A stretch of 64,000 bases of DNA. Origin: Odiellus spinosus. Lineage: Eukaryota; Arthropoda; Arachnida; Opiliones; Phalangiidae. The stretch is taken from assembly GCA_963920705.1 (NCBI GenBank), contig OY987226.1:19005600-19069599 (forward strand), in the 5' to 3' direction. This document shows, one piece after another, positions 23,114 to 34,803 of the stretch (positions are counted from its first letter, which is position 1; each line of letters starts with the position of its first letter). The notes beneath the pieces were generated by a model. It searched no databases, was not told where the DNA came from, and saw only the letters and a program-made list of their open reading frames with translations. The translations under genes and the position numbers were made by a program.

Positions 23114-24339
23114 TCAACTTTACGGGAAATATATTGGTAATTTTCTGCCAGGTAGTTTCTAGTAATTTAAAGATTTATTTTTGCAGTGTAAATTCATTTT
23201 TACGACTTAAAGTATTTGGACTTCATTCGAATCTTATAAATACTAAAATCAGTAACTTTGAGCTAGGCTTAGAAATAAGTTTTTTAACTAGTCCTTCGGA
23301 TCAGGGACCCCTGGTGCCTTCAATGAGTATTGTGGCTTAATTGCTAGTTTCCCTTAAAATATTTCTAAAATGTCAGAATTAATGAACTAGTCCCTGGGAC
23401 CAGTGTCCATCAGTTTTTCAATTAAAAAATAGTCCCTGCAAGCAATTAATAAAAACTGGTTTTTAACTTATTTCAAAGCCTGGTTTGAGCCTTGGTTGTC
23501 GGGTTCTAAAATAATTTCCAAATTACTTTGGTAATAAAACGGCGTAATCTAAAAGCTCCGATATATTAGTTGGTAATAAATTTCGAATGATTTAGTTCAA
23601 GTATAATTTACCAATAAATAAAAAAGCTAATTATTTATTTTAAAAATAAACTGAAATTGGAATCATTGACCAACTAAACGATATTATTCCATAGACGGAT
23701 TTGAAATGCATTTCGCGCGCGAACAGGGCTTTAAAAATTTTAGAATTCGGTCGAACTTCGTAAGAGATGCAATCCCCTATTGAACGAGAGTAATAAGAAG
23801 TTCCAATTCGGTTTGGAAAAAAAAAATAAAATATACTTTATAAGTTTTGTATTCTTCTAGGTATAAAGTTAAGTCGGCGGTGTCGACCATTTGTTAGCTT
23901 ACGCATATATAGGCAGCAAATGGTGGCTTTATTCAAATATTGGCGTGTTCCGGTTAGGGTCTTCAGTCACCCAAAATGGGAAGCGTATGTTGATAGGAAC
24001 ATTACCCCGCCCGCGCAAAATGGATGGATTCAAAGTGTATACTCTATAATAAGCATATAGAATTTAAAACAACACACCAACCAAATGGTGCAGGCGGCCC
24101 AAAGCTACATATATTAGCTTATATATTTACAAAAGATATACTATAAAATTTATTCTAAACAAGTCAAATTAGGAAGTAGAATTTTTATATTTAAAATAGG
24201 AGATACGATGGGGCTAGTTTTCTACCTTACGTTGTTTAGTAGCTTAAATGTACTCGGAATTGAACAAAAACCACAATTTCTTATCTCAGAAACGATGACG
24301 TAATTATACAATTTCAAGAAAATTAAACAAATTCGAGAC
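23114..24339. other. Unique DNA, no gene seen
   Basis: No gene. ACTAGTCC motifs followed by GGGACC recur three times at 23.28-23.45 kb as a loose repeat. AT-rich sequence follows. Confidence 0.45.
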
Positions 24340-24718
24340 ACTAATTTTAAGACACGTTTTTTGTGTTTAATTTTAATTTCTAAAGTTTGGTTAAATTTGC
24401 ATGAAAAAAATTCCAACAATCATGTTATTTCAGCCTTCATCAGCGTTTGTAATGTCAAAATAATAAGAGAATAAGCTGGTGTTTGATGTCCAATGTCTTG
24501 CAAGTCTTTTTCTCTTTAGGACATTACAAGCAATGTTGTGATTGACTCGAATTTATATTCACTTTCATTCAAATTTAACCAAACTTTAGAAATTAATTTA
24601 AACACCAAAAACGTGTCTAAATATTATGAAAAAATTCTCGTTTTACTTTTTTTTTGGCATGGTGATTCCGAAAATAAATTCAAAAGCAGTTACATTTTTA
24701 GCTCCAATTTTCCCTTTA
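24340..24718. mobile_element. Palindromic element family G, copy G1
   Basis: Arms at about 24345-24407 (ATTTCTAAAGTTTGGTTAAA) and 24560-24626 (TTTAACCAAACTTTAGAAAT) form a large hairpin around a core that includes GTTATTTCAGCCTTCATCAG. The right end reads TTTTCCCTTTA, matching the G2 terminus with one change in TTAA. The left terminus is diverged or lost. No coding. Confidence 0.7.
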
Positions 24719-24761
24719 TTTATTTACTAAAATTCTAGCGTTAAGTTTAAACAAGAATCAA

Positions 24762-24850
24762 ATATAAAGGGAAACCATGAGCTGAAGATAGAACAGCATT
24801 TGAGAATTTATTTTTCAAACAATTATCTGAAGGTTGAAAGTGTTCCAATC
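24762..24850. mobile_element. Family G terminal fragment
   Basis: ATAAAGGGAAACCATGAGCT then GAACAGCATTTGAGAATTTA matches the left terminus of G2 at 42.25 kb (AGGGAGACTTGGAG, then GAACAGCTTTTGAATTTATT). It is a solitary end lying about 40 bp beyond the right end of G1, so the two may be remnants of adjacent or overlapping insertions. Confidence 0.5.
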
Positions 24851-25084
24851 CGCCCTAATTTCTAGTGAACTCACAAACCTTGCACCGAGGCAGAAGGGCA
24901 TGGACTTTAGACTTTCACTCACATTGTCAGTGAAACCTTCCAGTGTTGGTCTGACTACATAGTCATATAAAGTCGTGTGGAGGGAGGGGGGAAATCGAAT
25001 TTCTAAATGTATTCATTGAAGCGTAAAATGTCATACATTTAACCTCCGAATCCAAAAGGGATTTTACACATTTTATTTTTTTAC
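24851..25084. other. Unique DNA
   Basis: Nothing recognised in this short spacer. Confidence 0.4.
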
Positions 25085-25125
25085 ACTCTCTCTCTCTCTC
25101 TCTCTCAGGCTCGGTGGTCTATCTC

Positions 25126-25156
<31 letters not shown>

Positions 25157-25157
25157 C
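25085..25157. repeat. CT microsatellite, interrupted
   Basis: Two (CT)n blocks separated by a short AGGCTCGGTGG-containing spacer, followed by TTTC repeats. Confidence 0.9.
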
Positions 25158-25424
25158 CCCCTCACTCTTTGAATCTGATCAGTGAAGAGATCAAGTTATT
25201 TGCATAACATTTCACGCCATCAGTCCGTCCCTTTCTATTCTACCATATCTTTCATTTCTATCCAACCCCCCCCCCCCATCTTTCACGCTATATCGGCTCG
25301 CGTATATATATTGTATATGCAAATTCGATTCGTCAATCAAAGCCGAATAAAGATATTAATACACCTACAAATGCTTAAGTCAACACGCTATTAATGAAAA
25401 TATTTACAGATTATATAATTGAGT
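25158..25424. other. Unique DNA with a C run
   Basis: A run of C's lies at about 25266-25278. No gene is seen. Confidence 0.4.
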
Positions 25425-25873
25425 TTTATATATAAACAGACATATCCAATGGATACGAATTATTCGGAGTCAAAATTTTAAACTTGATTAATAAACAAAT
25501 TACGCGTTTATTCAAACGGATAATGTGAAGATAAAAATATGATGTTTCTCGAAATCAGTGTAAAATGGAATTTAATATTTATATTTTAATCTAAATTGAA
25601 AGGAACCGACTATATTACTACATTCTAGCTTCGAGATCTCAATTTGGGTTAAAATCCGCGAAGAAACTAGACTTTCAAATTTTCTTATCGGCGAATGAAT
25701 AACTCGTGTAACGTATCATTTCCTATAACAATTAAGTACGAAAATAAAGTTTGCCTTACATTCAGATACGTTAAACTGAATAAGAAATTGATATTCTTTA
25801 GCGAACGGATAATATCTGATTGACATTCAATTAGTCTTATTCAATGAACAAAAGTTATACGAATTCCGAGCTC
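25425..25873 (+). mobile_element. MITE family E, copy E3 (left-truncated)
   Basis: It begins within the family at ATATAAACAGAC and CAATGGATACGAATTATTCG, then carries the E body to GAATTCCGAGCTC and TA (25874-25875). The left end seen in E2 is absent. Confidence 0.8.
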
Positions 25874-27150
25874 TACTTCCATCCGCATTCGCTTTTCTTC
25901 AGTGAACAAATTTTCTATAAAATATTCGGCGTTACTTTCATATCCAAAGTGTAACACGTACGTTATACTATTTTACATTTTGTAATCCTACAATGGAGAA
26001 AGAGGGGAAGGTCAGGGGGTTTAACGCTTTTAACTTTTGTCATCGTCAGGACGCGTGGGGAGAGGGGGTGTTGCCCTTTCCAGTTAACCCCGCAAAGTTG
26101 AAACGCGGATAGGGTGGGGTGGGGTTCCGCCCCCAATCTGCGGTGTATCAAACTAAAAGAGAGTGAAATTTAGAGGTGGCATGGCGAGGGGTGCAAAAAT
26201 CGGATAGAAGTTATGTGGGGGGGGGGCACGTTTTGCAGGGTTTAAAAGAACGGGGGAATTTTTTTCTTTAAATCCAGAGAGGAGGGTGGAAATCATTATA
26301 AGCCCAACTAAGCGCCCGGGTGGAAGGTTGGGCGAAGAGCGGAGGGCATGAAATTGCGCGACCTTCTCGCTCGCGAGTATTAAAATTGCCTATCGAGTGT
26401 ATAGACAACATTTTACGCCACGCGGGAAAACTTGCCAAGGCCTAAAATTATCCCACTAAAAACCAGCTGGGGATCATTTCTAAAGTTTAGAGACACTTTT
26501 ATAGCAGTGCAAGATTAGGCCCGAGGATTAGGCCTATCAAAAGCCGATGAAACCCTCTATTGAAGTCTATTTCTCCCTGGTTTTGTTTATCCGTGTTTCA
26601 TGGGGTAAGTTCAAAAAATCTCGATTTATACGCCTCCTAACGGTAGATATTTTCGTAGCGGGAGTTATAGTTCGACTGTCACGCCAAAAGTGACCCTGTA
26701 GGGAAAAATGTTTGTGGGTAGAGTTCTTCGGCAAAGGGTTTACATCGATAACGTGAAAAGTTAAGACAATTACTTTTTTCTGGTGGGTAAAAAAAAACGA
26801 CAGGTAGTTCTCACGGTCTCACCAGCTGCGCACCCGAAGTTTGCAAAAAAGGAAAAACTGAAGCGGTTGAACAAGTTATTTTAATACTCAAAAAGTCAAG
26901 CAAATTCCGCTTATATGGTACGGGTAGGAAGGCTATAGAGCTCGGGATCCTTCTTACATACAGGAATGTCGAGGAATTAATAACGTGTATAATACATGTT
27001 TGAAGCTCTCCCCCATAAAAGAGATTTACAATTTCCGTAGAAAGGGATATGAAGTAGGTCCCCTCCAAGCTAGTAAAAGAGGAAAATTTACCCCATCAGA
27101 AAGGAGTGCTACATGAAACGTTCCCAAGGAGGGTTTAATCGGCTTCTGGG
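25874..27150. other. Unique DNA with G-rich patches
   Basis: Long G-rich stretches occur at 26.0-26.35 kb. A GGGGTAAGT near 26602 resembles a splice donor, but no exon with an acceptor could be paired with it. Confidence 0.4.
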
Positions 27151-27188
27151 CCTATTTAAACCATTAGAAATCAAGCTGCATTCTCCCT
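27151..27188. mobile_element. Family B right-end fragment
   Basis: CCTATTTAAACCATTAG then CTGCATTCTCCCTATTA resembles the last 40 bases of B elements. No left half was found nearby. It is a relic or a chance partial match. Confidence 0.4.
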
Positions 27189-28841
27189 ATTAGGACACTC
27201 AACTAACTAAAAAAAAGAAAAAGCCCACTGGTAAACTGGCTCAAAAAGTACTGCACTTTCGCCCGGTGCTACACAAAATCGAACAAATGGCACCAATGTT
27301 GAACCATATTTTTTACTTTTGTAAACACAAACTCTAGATAGCCCGAGTCAAGCCAATACTTTTACACTAAAAATATAATCACTCACTGAAGTGAGAGTAA
27401 CCTTTATATCGGGTCCCTTTTTATTCTTGTAGGCGAAATATCTCCATAAATGCGGAGGGAGAGGTTTAATCCCCCTTCTGCTAGAGAGTGAGGGGGACGA
27501 TTTTAAAAACCAGAAGTATAGAAACGTGATGCGGAAAGACGCGAGATGCTAGAACGAGCGCGGAGCAGATGGGGATGCGGCCGGGGATGAGGATGGCCAT
27601 CACCAGCGCGCATTCGTCTAGGGATGGAGAGAGGGAGATGGCGCGCGGAGAGGAGAGAAAAATCACCCAGCCTCCTTTCACACCTCCACAAATACCCCAA
27701 ATAGAAAGGCAACTCTTAAAGACGCGTTCGCGCCGCATACAATTATTCCGAATATCATTTATTCTCATTTATTAAGAATATAATGCAGGAATATCTGGAT
27801 GAATATAAGTACTTCCCCGAGAGAGACCGCGAGAATAATCTGTTTGCTCCAGACCCTAGTGTGAAATAATATTCAGCTTTCAGCTTCGGCTCTTCACTAT
27901 TTCTCGCTCATATAGAAAGGCACATTTAAGTCGTTAGTTAATATCATCAACAATTGACTTATCACACTTTAAAAAGTATTTCAAGAGATAATTTATTGAT
28001 GAAAAGTGCGAATGGGACTTTACTAGCTACCAGCCTCCGATGGATAAAGCTAAAAAAATGGACCAATGGAAGGGGGGGAAAGGACTAATACAGAGAGGGG
28101 CTAAAATCAAAAAGGATTTTCAAAGTGAGCGCGCGCGGTCCAAGATCTTATCCGCGGACATTAGCGTTTTTTTCCTTGGCCAACTAAACCCGCTAGTAGA
28201 TATTTTTTCCCACGACGAAAGTTTACCAGGAACAAATGTACGGCTCAATAATTTTATAGCGATGTTCCTTTACCGGGTTCGTATGAACTAATAGTTCAAA
28301 AAAGTGGTAGTATTTTAGGTTGAGAATTTTTTGGGAATTGTTTATCGGGAGGCCTTTTCCATCCCGAACGCAAAAAAATGCATAATTCAAAGACCCGTCC
28401 TAGTTTTTCTTTTTTAAATCCAGCACCTATATTCGCTTATCTCGAGTGTCATTTTAGCTTCGAAATCCCAACCTTGGAAGGAATCTTAAAACACGCTAAA
28501 ATCGCTTTTTTAAAAATTCCATGTGACAGCGCGCGCTCGACTGACTATTAAAGGATGTTTTGAAGGAATTGTATCAACGCAGTTTGAGGATGGAATAAAA
28601 AATATGAACAAGTGGACAAGGAGAGGGAAACTGATCATCTTAAATTTAATTTACTTTTATTTAAGAGAACTATATTTCATATGGTTTTAAAACTTTGGAA
28701 ACTTTATTTTATTGGGGAGTATTCTGGCGCGTTTATATAAAATTATCTGCTAATGAGCGAGATTCATTACTATTAGCCTTAATTTTTTTTATTAATTTTA
28801 AATACCGTTTTATAATTAAAAATAAAAAGGGTGTAACGTAA
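27189..28841. other. Unique DNA, no gene seen
   Basis: Short opposing frames at 27.48-27.77 kb shadow each other and show no recognisable motif. No RNA gene or repeat was identified. Confidence 0.4.
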
Positions 28842-28869
28842 TTTTTTTTTTTTTTTTTTTTTTTTTTTT
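28842..28869. repeat. Poly-T tract (28 T)
   Basis: An uninterrupted T homopolymer. No element with a tail at this point could be recognised on the minus strand. Confidence 0.9.
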
Positions 28870-29801
28870 GGTTAACCGTTTATTCACTGGACAAAGGCTC
28901 AACTATAGTAGAATGAAAAATATTTTTCGAAAAAAAGATTTCGAATTATTTTGAACAATACTATGGCGTTAAGAAAATCATGTTCTTCCATGATTGTAAG
29001 ATTGTAAGTGATAGTATATGATATTTCCGGTGACCCCTTGCGATAACTGACCCAAAGGAAAATAAATGCCACTATATGGCATCAGCTTATTGAAAAAAGA
29101 TTCAGAAGGGATAGACTAATCATATTCATTGGCAAACGGCGCCCTGCTCGCCACCGGAAGTTCAACCCCACCTACCCTCTCTCCCCGTGGACGGCCACGA
29201 GGTCAATTATTATAAAGCGGAGGCTGTATCCCCCTAACACCATCTTTCGCTGAATATCGAAATCGCCTCGCGGAGAAGTAAACCAACCCCTCAAATCCCT
29301 TAAAAGGAACGCGTCCAAACTTAATTGAATAGACTGTATTTATCCCGAACCCGGGATAACAACCTCGATCCCACAACGTCTCGCTCCTCCACCCCCTCAA
29401 ATGTACGAGAAAGAACTTCATTTCAATATTAGGGGGTTAACTGGCTATTGTGTAACAGAAAAGACGTTCAACGGCTGCGCAGAACTACCTACAGAATATA
29501 TTCAATATATACATATAACAATTTGACGGCTAAGTAAAATATAAGTCGAAAAATTATCCAAAAAAAAAACTTATTCCTATTCGGAAACTTGTCAAAATTT
29601 TATTTTGAAAATTTTAATTTTAACTCCATGTTAAAATGTTTATATTTGCATTTTTTTTCTGTTCTTTATTTAATTTCACTTAGCCCTCTTTAACAATGTT
29701 AAATACTAAGATGAATATATAAACTAAATTAAACTTTTCGTATTCTCGGTAGAATACACTCAAAATATTCATTAGAAAAATTTTAGAGACAATTTAAAGC
29801 A
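28870..29801. other. Unique DNA, no gene seen
   Basis: No gene. A 72-codon minus-strand open stretch near 29203-29421 has no recognisable family. Confidence 0.4.
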
Positions 29802-30106
29802 ATCAAAAAATAGGCTTAACTGGATTCATGGATATCCTAAATTTCTTCGCATTGTGATCAAAGGCCCGTCGTTAAGGCGAGATCTCCACGATCAAGACAT
29901 CCAGTAACATTCGATTGCTCGCTGGTCCTTCAATGCGTAGAAATTCAGGATATCTCCATGATTCCAGCTAAGCCTATTATCCGGGTAAGTTTTAAATGTA
30001 TTTCTAGTTTAATATTTCTTTGTAAATTTTTTTTTTTACTGGTGGACTAGACCTATACTTTAACGATAATGAATCGATAAAACACTTGTTATGTTGCATT
30101 CTCCCT
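29802..30106. mobile_element. MITE family B, copy B5 (left end missing)
   Basis: It starts within the family at AAAATAGGCTTAACTGGATT, has the full inner palindrome and ends ATGTTGCATTCTCCCT followed by TTAA. The left 60-100 bp of the family are absent or beyond recognition. Confidence 0.75.
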
Positions 30107-31219
30107 TTAAAATAAGTGTCCATTGTTAAAAGTCCTAGACGAAGCCTACTTCTCGAGTATGATTAGAAGTATACGATACATTTTTCATCACTAAACATGT
30201 CTCTTAGTGAATCACGCGTGTATAACGTATACGCTTATCCTCGAAAAATAGTTTATTTCGCGAAACTGATGGTTAGATCGCAGTTGGAAACAGTCCGCAA
30301 CATTCCACGCGTACAATACTACCAACGGTTTGAAATTCTTAGGGAAACTAGAGAGGAGCTTAGATTTTTACGTGATGAAATCACAATCTGATTGGCTTCA
30401 TCTATGGAAAGAGGGGTCTTATGAATATTTCATGAGCCTTACGTAACAAAAAACGAACGGCGTTGGTTTATATGTATAGCTCCATAGTGTCGAGGTCCTA
30501 GTATAAAGTCTTCCTTTTTTTCCCTGGGAGTTTAAGGGGAGGCTTAAGCGAGGGGTAAGGGGTTTCGAAGGGAATTGGGGGTGTGGAGCTAGTGATATAG
30601 TCTTCTGTTCTAAGATGCGTGGATGTGGGGAGGGGAGTTTGAAGGGAAGGGGGTCTGTGGCTGTCAATGAGTTTCATCAAGCAGAGTGACTTTCACCCCC
30701 TTTTATACCCTCTCCCCGGGGGAAGGGTGGGGGTTTAGAATCATTCGCGCATTCATCCCTAGCTATCAACATCTTCCTTAACACGAAAATCTTTAGTTCT
30801 TCACGCGTGAGCTAGCCTCGTGCGCGATCAAAGTATGTTTTATTATTCGTCAAAATTTGATTTAAAATTTTTTTTTTTTAAATATAAATTAATTATTAGT
30901 TATGTAGTAATTATCAGAGGTAACAATTTCTCATAAGTATGCCAATCAGGATCTCTCCTACACAAAGGTTAAATTACTAAAAGCCTGTTCAAGTTCTACA
31001 CAGGCCATACAACACTTGGGACAACAACAAATGGTGTTGTATAGTCCCAAATATATTCTTTGGAAAGCTCCCCCTAAAGTAAGACGAAATCACGTGAACT
31101 CCGGGCCCCGTCACCATTTTAGGTCAGCGTTCTTTAAATTTTCAACATGACGCTGTTGATTACTTATTTAAAAGGATTTTTGTAGTTAAATACTGTCAAA
31201 AATTAAAGCGTTGAAATTT
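30107..31219. other. Unique DNA, no gene seen
   Basis: No gene. Short open frames at 30.2-30.68 kb on both strands have no recognised content. AT-rich sequence lies at 30.85 kb. Confidence 0.4.
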
Positions 31220-31774
31220 AGGATTATGAAAATATTACAAAACTATAACTTAGGATATCCTTAGATAACTAGGCTTTTTTCCGATATTTTAATCTCGAAT
31301 AAATCGTCTGTTAATATAAAACCACAAATTATATAAACAGACGTGTATTAAATGCATACGATTTATCCGGAGATAAAATTTGAAGCTTGATTAATAAATT
31401 AAATTACGAGTTTATTCAAATGGATAATGAGAAGATAAAAATACGATGTTTCTCGAAATCCGTGTAGAATGAAATATAATAATTATGTTTTAATCTAAAT
31501 TGAAAGGAACCGATTAAATCACTACATTCTATCTTCCAGATCTCAATTTGGGTTAAAATCAGCAAAGAAACTAGTTTTAAATTTTCTTTTCAGAATGAAT
31601 AACTCGTACAACGCATCAATTTCTTAAAGCAATTGAGTAACAATAAAAAGATTGCCTTACATTCGGATACGTTAAACAGAATAAGAAATGGATATTCTTT
31701 GCGAACCGATTATATCTGATTGACTTTCACGATGGTCTTATTCAATTATCAAAAGGTATACGAATTCCTAGGAC
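31220..31774 (+). mobile_element. MITE family E, copy E4
   Basis: It covers nearly the whole E family from an ACTTAGGATATCC segment near the left end, through GGTTTTAATCTAAATT-like body sequence, to CGAATTCCTAGGACTA, a diverged form of GAATTCCGAGCTCTA. The left terminus is too diverged to place exactly. Confidence 0.75.
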
Positions 31775-32510
31775 TAAAAACAACGGAAGACCATTTAAAA
31801 TGATGCGATTAAAATTGTTGTAAACCAGAAATTTCTATTGCGAAATACAGCTTTTTAACTTCTCTACCACTACGATAGGTGTCACTAGTGAGCCGGCAAA
31901 GGCGAATTTAGCCGATCCAGCCACCGAAAACTAAAAGAGGCTATGTTATACGAGTATATAGAATCTGAAGAAAATGTTTTCGCTCTTATACTTTTGATTT
32001 CCTTATAAGAGAGGAAATTCCTTGCCTGTTGGTGTAGTGGCTCCCTCTCTCGCTCCCCACCCGCTGCAGACTTTTTTTTAAGACTTCTATTAAATATATG
32101 TATATGGTGTCGAATCAAATCCTCTTTTTTAGTCGGAGGGTGAAGCGGGGGGGGGGGGGCTCAAGGATGGACAGGGGAACCCTGCCGGGTTGGTTCGGCC
32201 TCACGCTCATCCCATCTTATTTAGAGGCTTAAAGACGTCTTCCTAAATTAGTTTCTTCAAAAAGGACAACGAGTCTAAAGCCCGTCGCTCACCTCCCAAT
32301 ACTCAAACGTTTTTTCCTTTAAAATTCTCGCGAACTCTCATATCGGAAAACGAAAGTGTGAATATCCAATAATAAAATTGATCCAGGGACGATCTTAAGA
32401 GGGGGGGGGGAGAGGAAGAGACCCCTACCGACTTTTTCTCAGAGTTGCCCAAACGGTATAGCTAGATTTTATATTGATTGTCTTTGTCTAATTCCCTGTT
32501 TGCCTTCATA
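31775..32510. other. Unique DNA with G homopolymers
   Basis: G runs of 10 or more lie near 32147 and 32400. No gene is supported. Confidence 0.4.
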
Positions 32511-32628
32511 ACATTGATGTGCATGCTCCACGGAATCTAGTACAGTGGAAGGCTTGCTAAGCGTTTCACGCGAAGTGCTTCGCTAGCTTTCCACTGTACT
32601 ACACTCGACGAAGCATGCCCATCATTGC
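32511..32628. repeat. Inverted repeat forming a hairpin
   Basis: TAGTACAGTGGAAGGCTTGC at about 32538 pairs with CTAGCTTTCCACTGTACTA ending near 32601. Outer segments ATGTGCATGCTCC and GAAGCATGCCCAT also pair. It may be a small MITE or an RNA hairpin. No target duplication is clear. Confidence 0.6.
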
Positions 32629-33651
32629 TATGTAATAACTTGTCTTCGTATTTTGTTGTATCTATTTACTAGGGTCACCCTGATTTGTCAAATTATGGAG
32701 CGGAGGGGCTAATCACTTTCGGATTCCCTGGACACACCGATTACGGATTACGCTAATCATTTTAGCACTGTCAAAGGCAGGGATTTTCAAAGATTACGCG
32801 TAATCGCTTTCAATTCAAGTTTATTAAAAAAAAATATCGGTGCAGTTATAAGGTACAACCTCTACAACGATTAGGCTTAGTTACTGACCACTAGTATGGA
32901 GCTAAATGGATATAAACCTAGCTGGCTTGTCAATAACATGTACCAAAAATGTTATCGACTTTTAAATGAAAAAGAATAAAATAAAATTAATTTAAGGTTT
33001 CATTTATTTATTTCCAATTTGTAGTGATGTTTCAATATTATTTTATTTTAAACGAATTAAAATAAACATAGTAAACCGATTCCCAGAAATGATATATACT
33101 TTTAAGTTATTTGGTCACATCTTATGACGTCAAGATCGAGCGAGCCCGACAATGTTGATGTTTGCGCGACAGGCTTTTGTATTGTCTCATCGCGTCTCTG
33201 TCGTTGTTCTTAGCTCGAGCGGACATTGGGAGCGAATTAAAGTTAATTCCCTCGCGGGGAAGGATTAAAGATATATATAGTGATGCGGGCGACAAAAACC
33301 TAAACGGGCACGACACACTCCCGCGTGCGCGGCTTTCGAGCGAACTTTTGCTTTTTCAATATTCGACGGATTAATTATAACGATACGTGACGTTTATTAA
33401 AGAGGCCATGCTTCGCGCGTGACAACGAGGATATACACGCGATTGGGGAAAAAAGGAAGCACCACCACGCACAACATTCGTCGATAAAAATTATCAATTT
33501 ACATTAAACCCTAAATTAAACCCTATGGGGGAAAGTAAATTGAAACAATTTTGCAACCACAAAAATATCGTTTATCGAGCTCATTAAATCAATCCATAAT
33601 TTATAAAACTTATATAATTGCTCATTGGATTCGGTTAAAATTGGCCAACTA
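32629..33651. other. Unique DNA, no gene seen
   Basis: No gene. Short frames at 33.1-33.4 kb overlap on opposite strands without recognised motifs. Confidence 0.4.
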
Positions 33652-33696
33652 TAGCTCGGAATCGGATAATGAATAACTTGGGATATCCATTGATAA
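33652..33696 (+). mobile_element. MITE family E, copy E5, left piece
   Basis: TA then GCTCGGAATCGGATAATGAA and GGATATCCATTGATAA, matching the left end of E2. The element is interrupted here by the 5.6-kb block P and resumes at 39305. Confidence 0.8.
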
Positions 33697-34210
33697 TATC
33701 AAGAATCCATTCAGATTCCATAAGAATATGGGAGGGCCGCGATTCAATAACCATCCTCCCAAACTTTGTAGCAAAAGTTAGTCCGCTTCGAATCGATTTT
33801 TCAAGTAAATCGCTCCTGAAATCTATTATTAACCCGCGCCACTAACGACCTTGACATAATATTTTGGGTAATTCTTAGAACCCGGTAGGGTTCTATGTAT
33901 TGGGCCCATCATCATCTGTAATGTTATTTTGATTTCCTTAAAAAAATGGACCTTTAGCCAATCAGAACGCTCCATTTCCCCATTGAAATAACATTAAAAT
34001 CGACTCTTTCGAGGACATGTCCCTTGCATCGCAGAACTAAAAGAGGAATTATTTGTTACGGTTAAAATCAATTTTAAGTGGTAGAGCAAGGTTCGAATGT
34101 TGAACTTTTCAAGTTTCATTTAAAAATATTAAGTCTAAGTATTTTAAAATTAATTCTGAAGTTGACCCTTTTTTTGGTACTTAGCTGGTTTCGCGCATGG
34201 CCAAATTCGT

Positions 34211-34713
34211 AATGTTATTCTATGGGATTTGGTTTTTTGAAAGTGGCTTACCTTTCAGATTTATTTTCTAATACTTCCGGATATTTTTCAGACTTGGATT
34301 TTCCGTGTGGTATGAATTAAGTTTCGAGCTTCATTTTAAGACTAATTTCATAATTTTACACCGATTAGTTGGCCCACAGTCTATTCATGAAAACGGAGGA
34401 AAAAGTAAGGCGGAGAAATAGATTCGCCAAAAACCTAAGCCTAATTTGACAAATTAGGCTTAGGTTCTATATGGCTTTTTAAAATCACGAGCACGAGCGC
34501 CCGCGCTTGATTTGGAGGCTATGGGTATTGAACTCTAATGACTTAATTTCTCCTTCTTCATATTTTTGCCGTTTATAGACTGTGACCAAACTAATCGGTA
34601 TAAAATTATGAAATTAGTCTTAAAATAAAGCCTGTAAAATATTTGGAAGCATTAGAAAATAAATCTGAAAGGTAAGTCTCTTGCAAAAAATCTAAATCTC
34701 ATAGAATAACATT
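34211..34713. repeat. Large imperfect palindrome Q with central perfect palindrome
   Basis: The left arm (about 34211-34383) and right arm (about 34576-34713) are inverted copies, sharing ACCTTTCAGATTTATTTTCT and AAGACTAATTTCATAATTTT. The left arm has about 40 extra bases near 34285-34325. In the middle, 34432-34466 is a perfect palindrome with 16-bp arms (AACCTAAGCCTAATTT) and a 3-base centre. It resembles a MITE nested inside block P. Confidence 0.8.
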
Positions 34714-34803
34714 AATTTTCAATTTCTCCGCCTTAAAAGTACTCTCCTTTTTAAAAATGAGTGAAATTCCGAACGACTTGCCATTCCGAACGGCAATAAG
34801 GAA

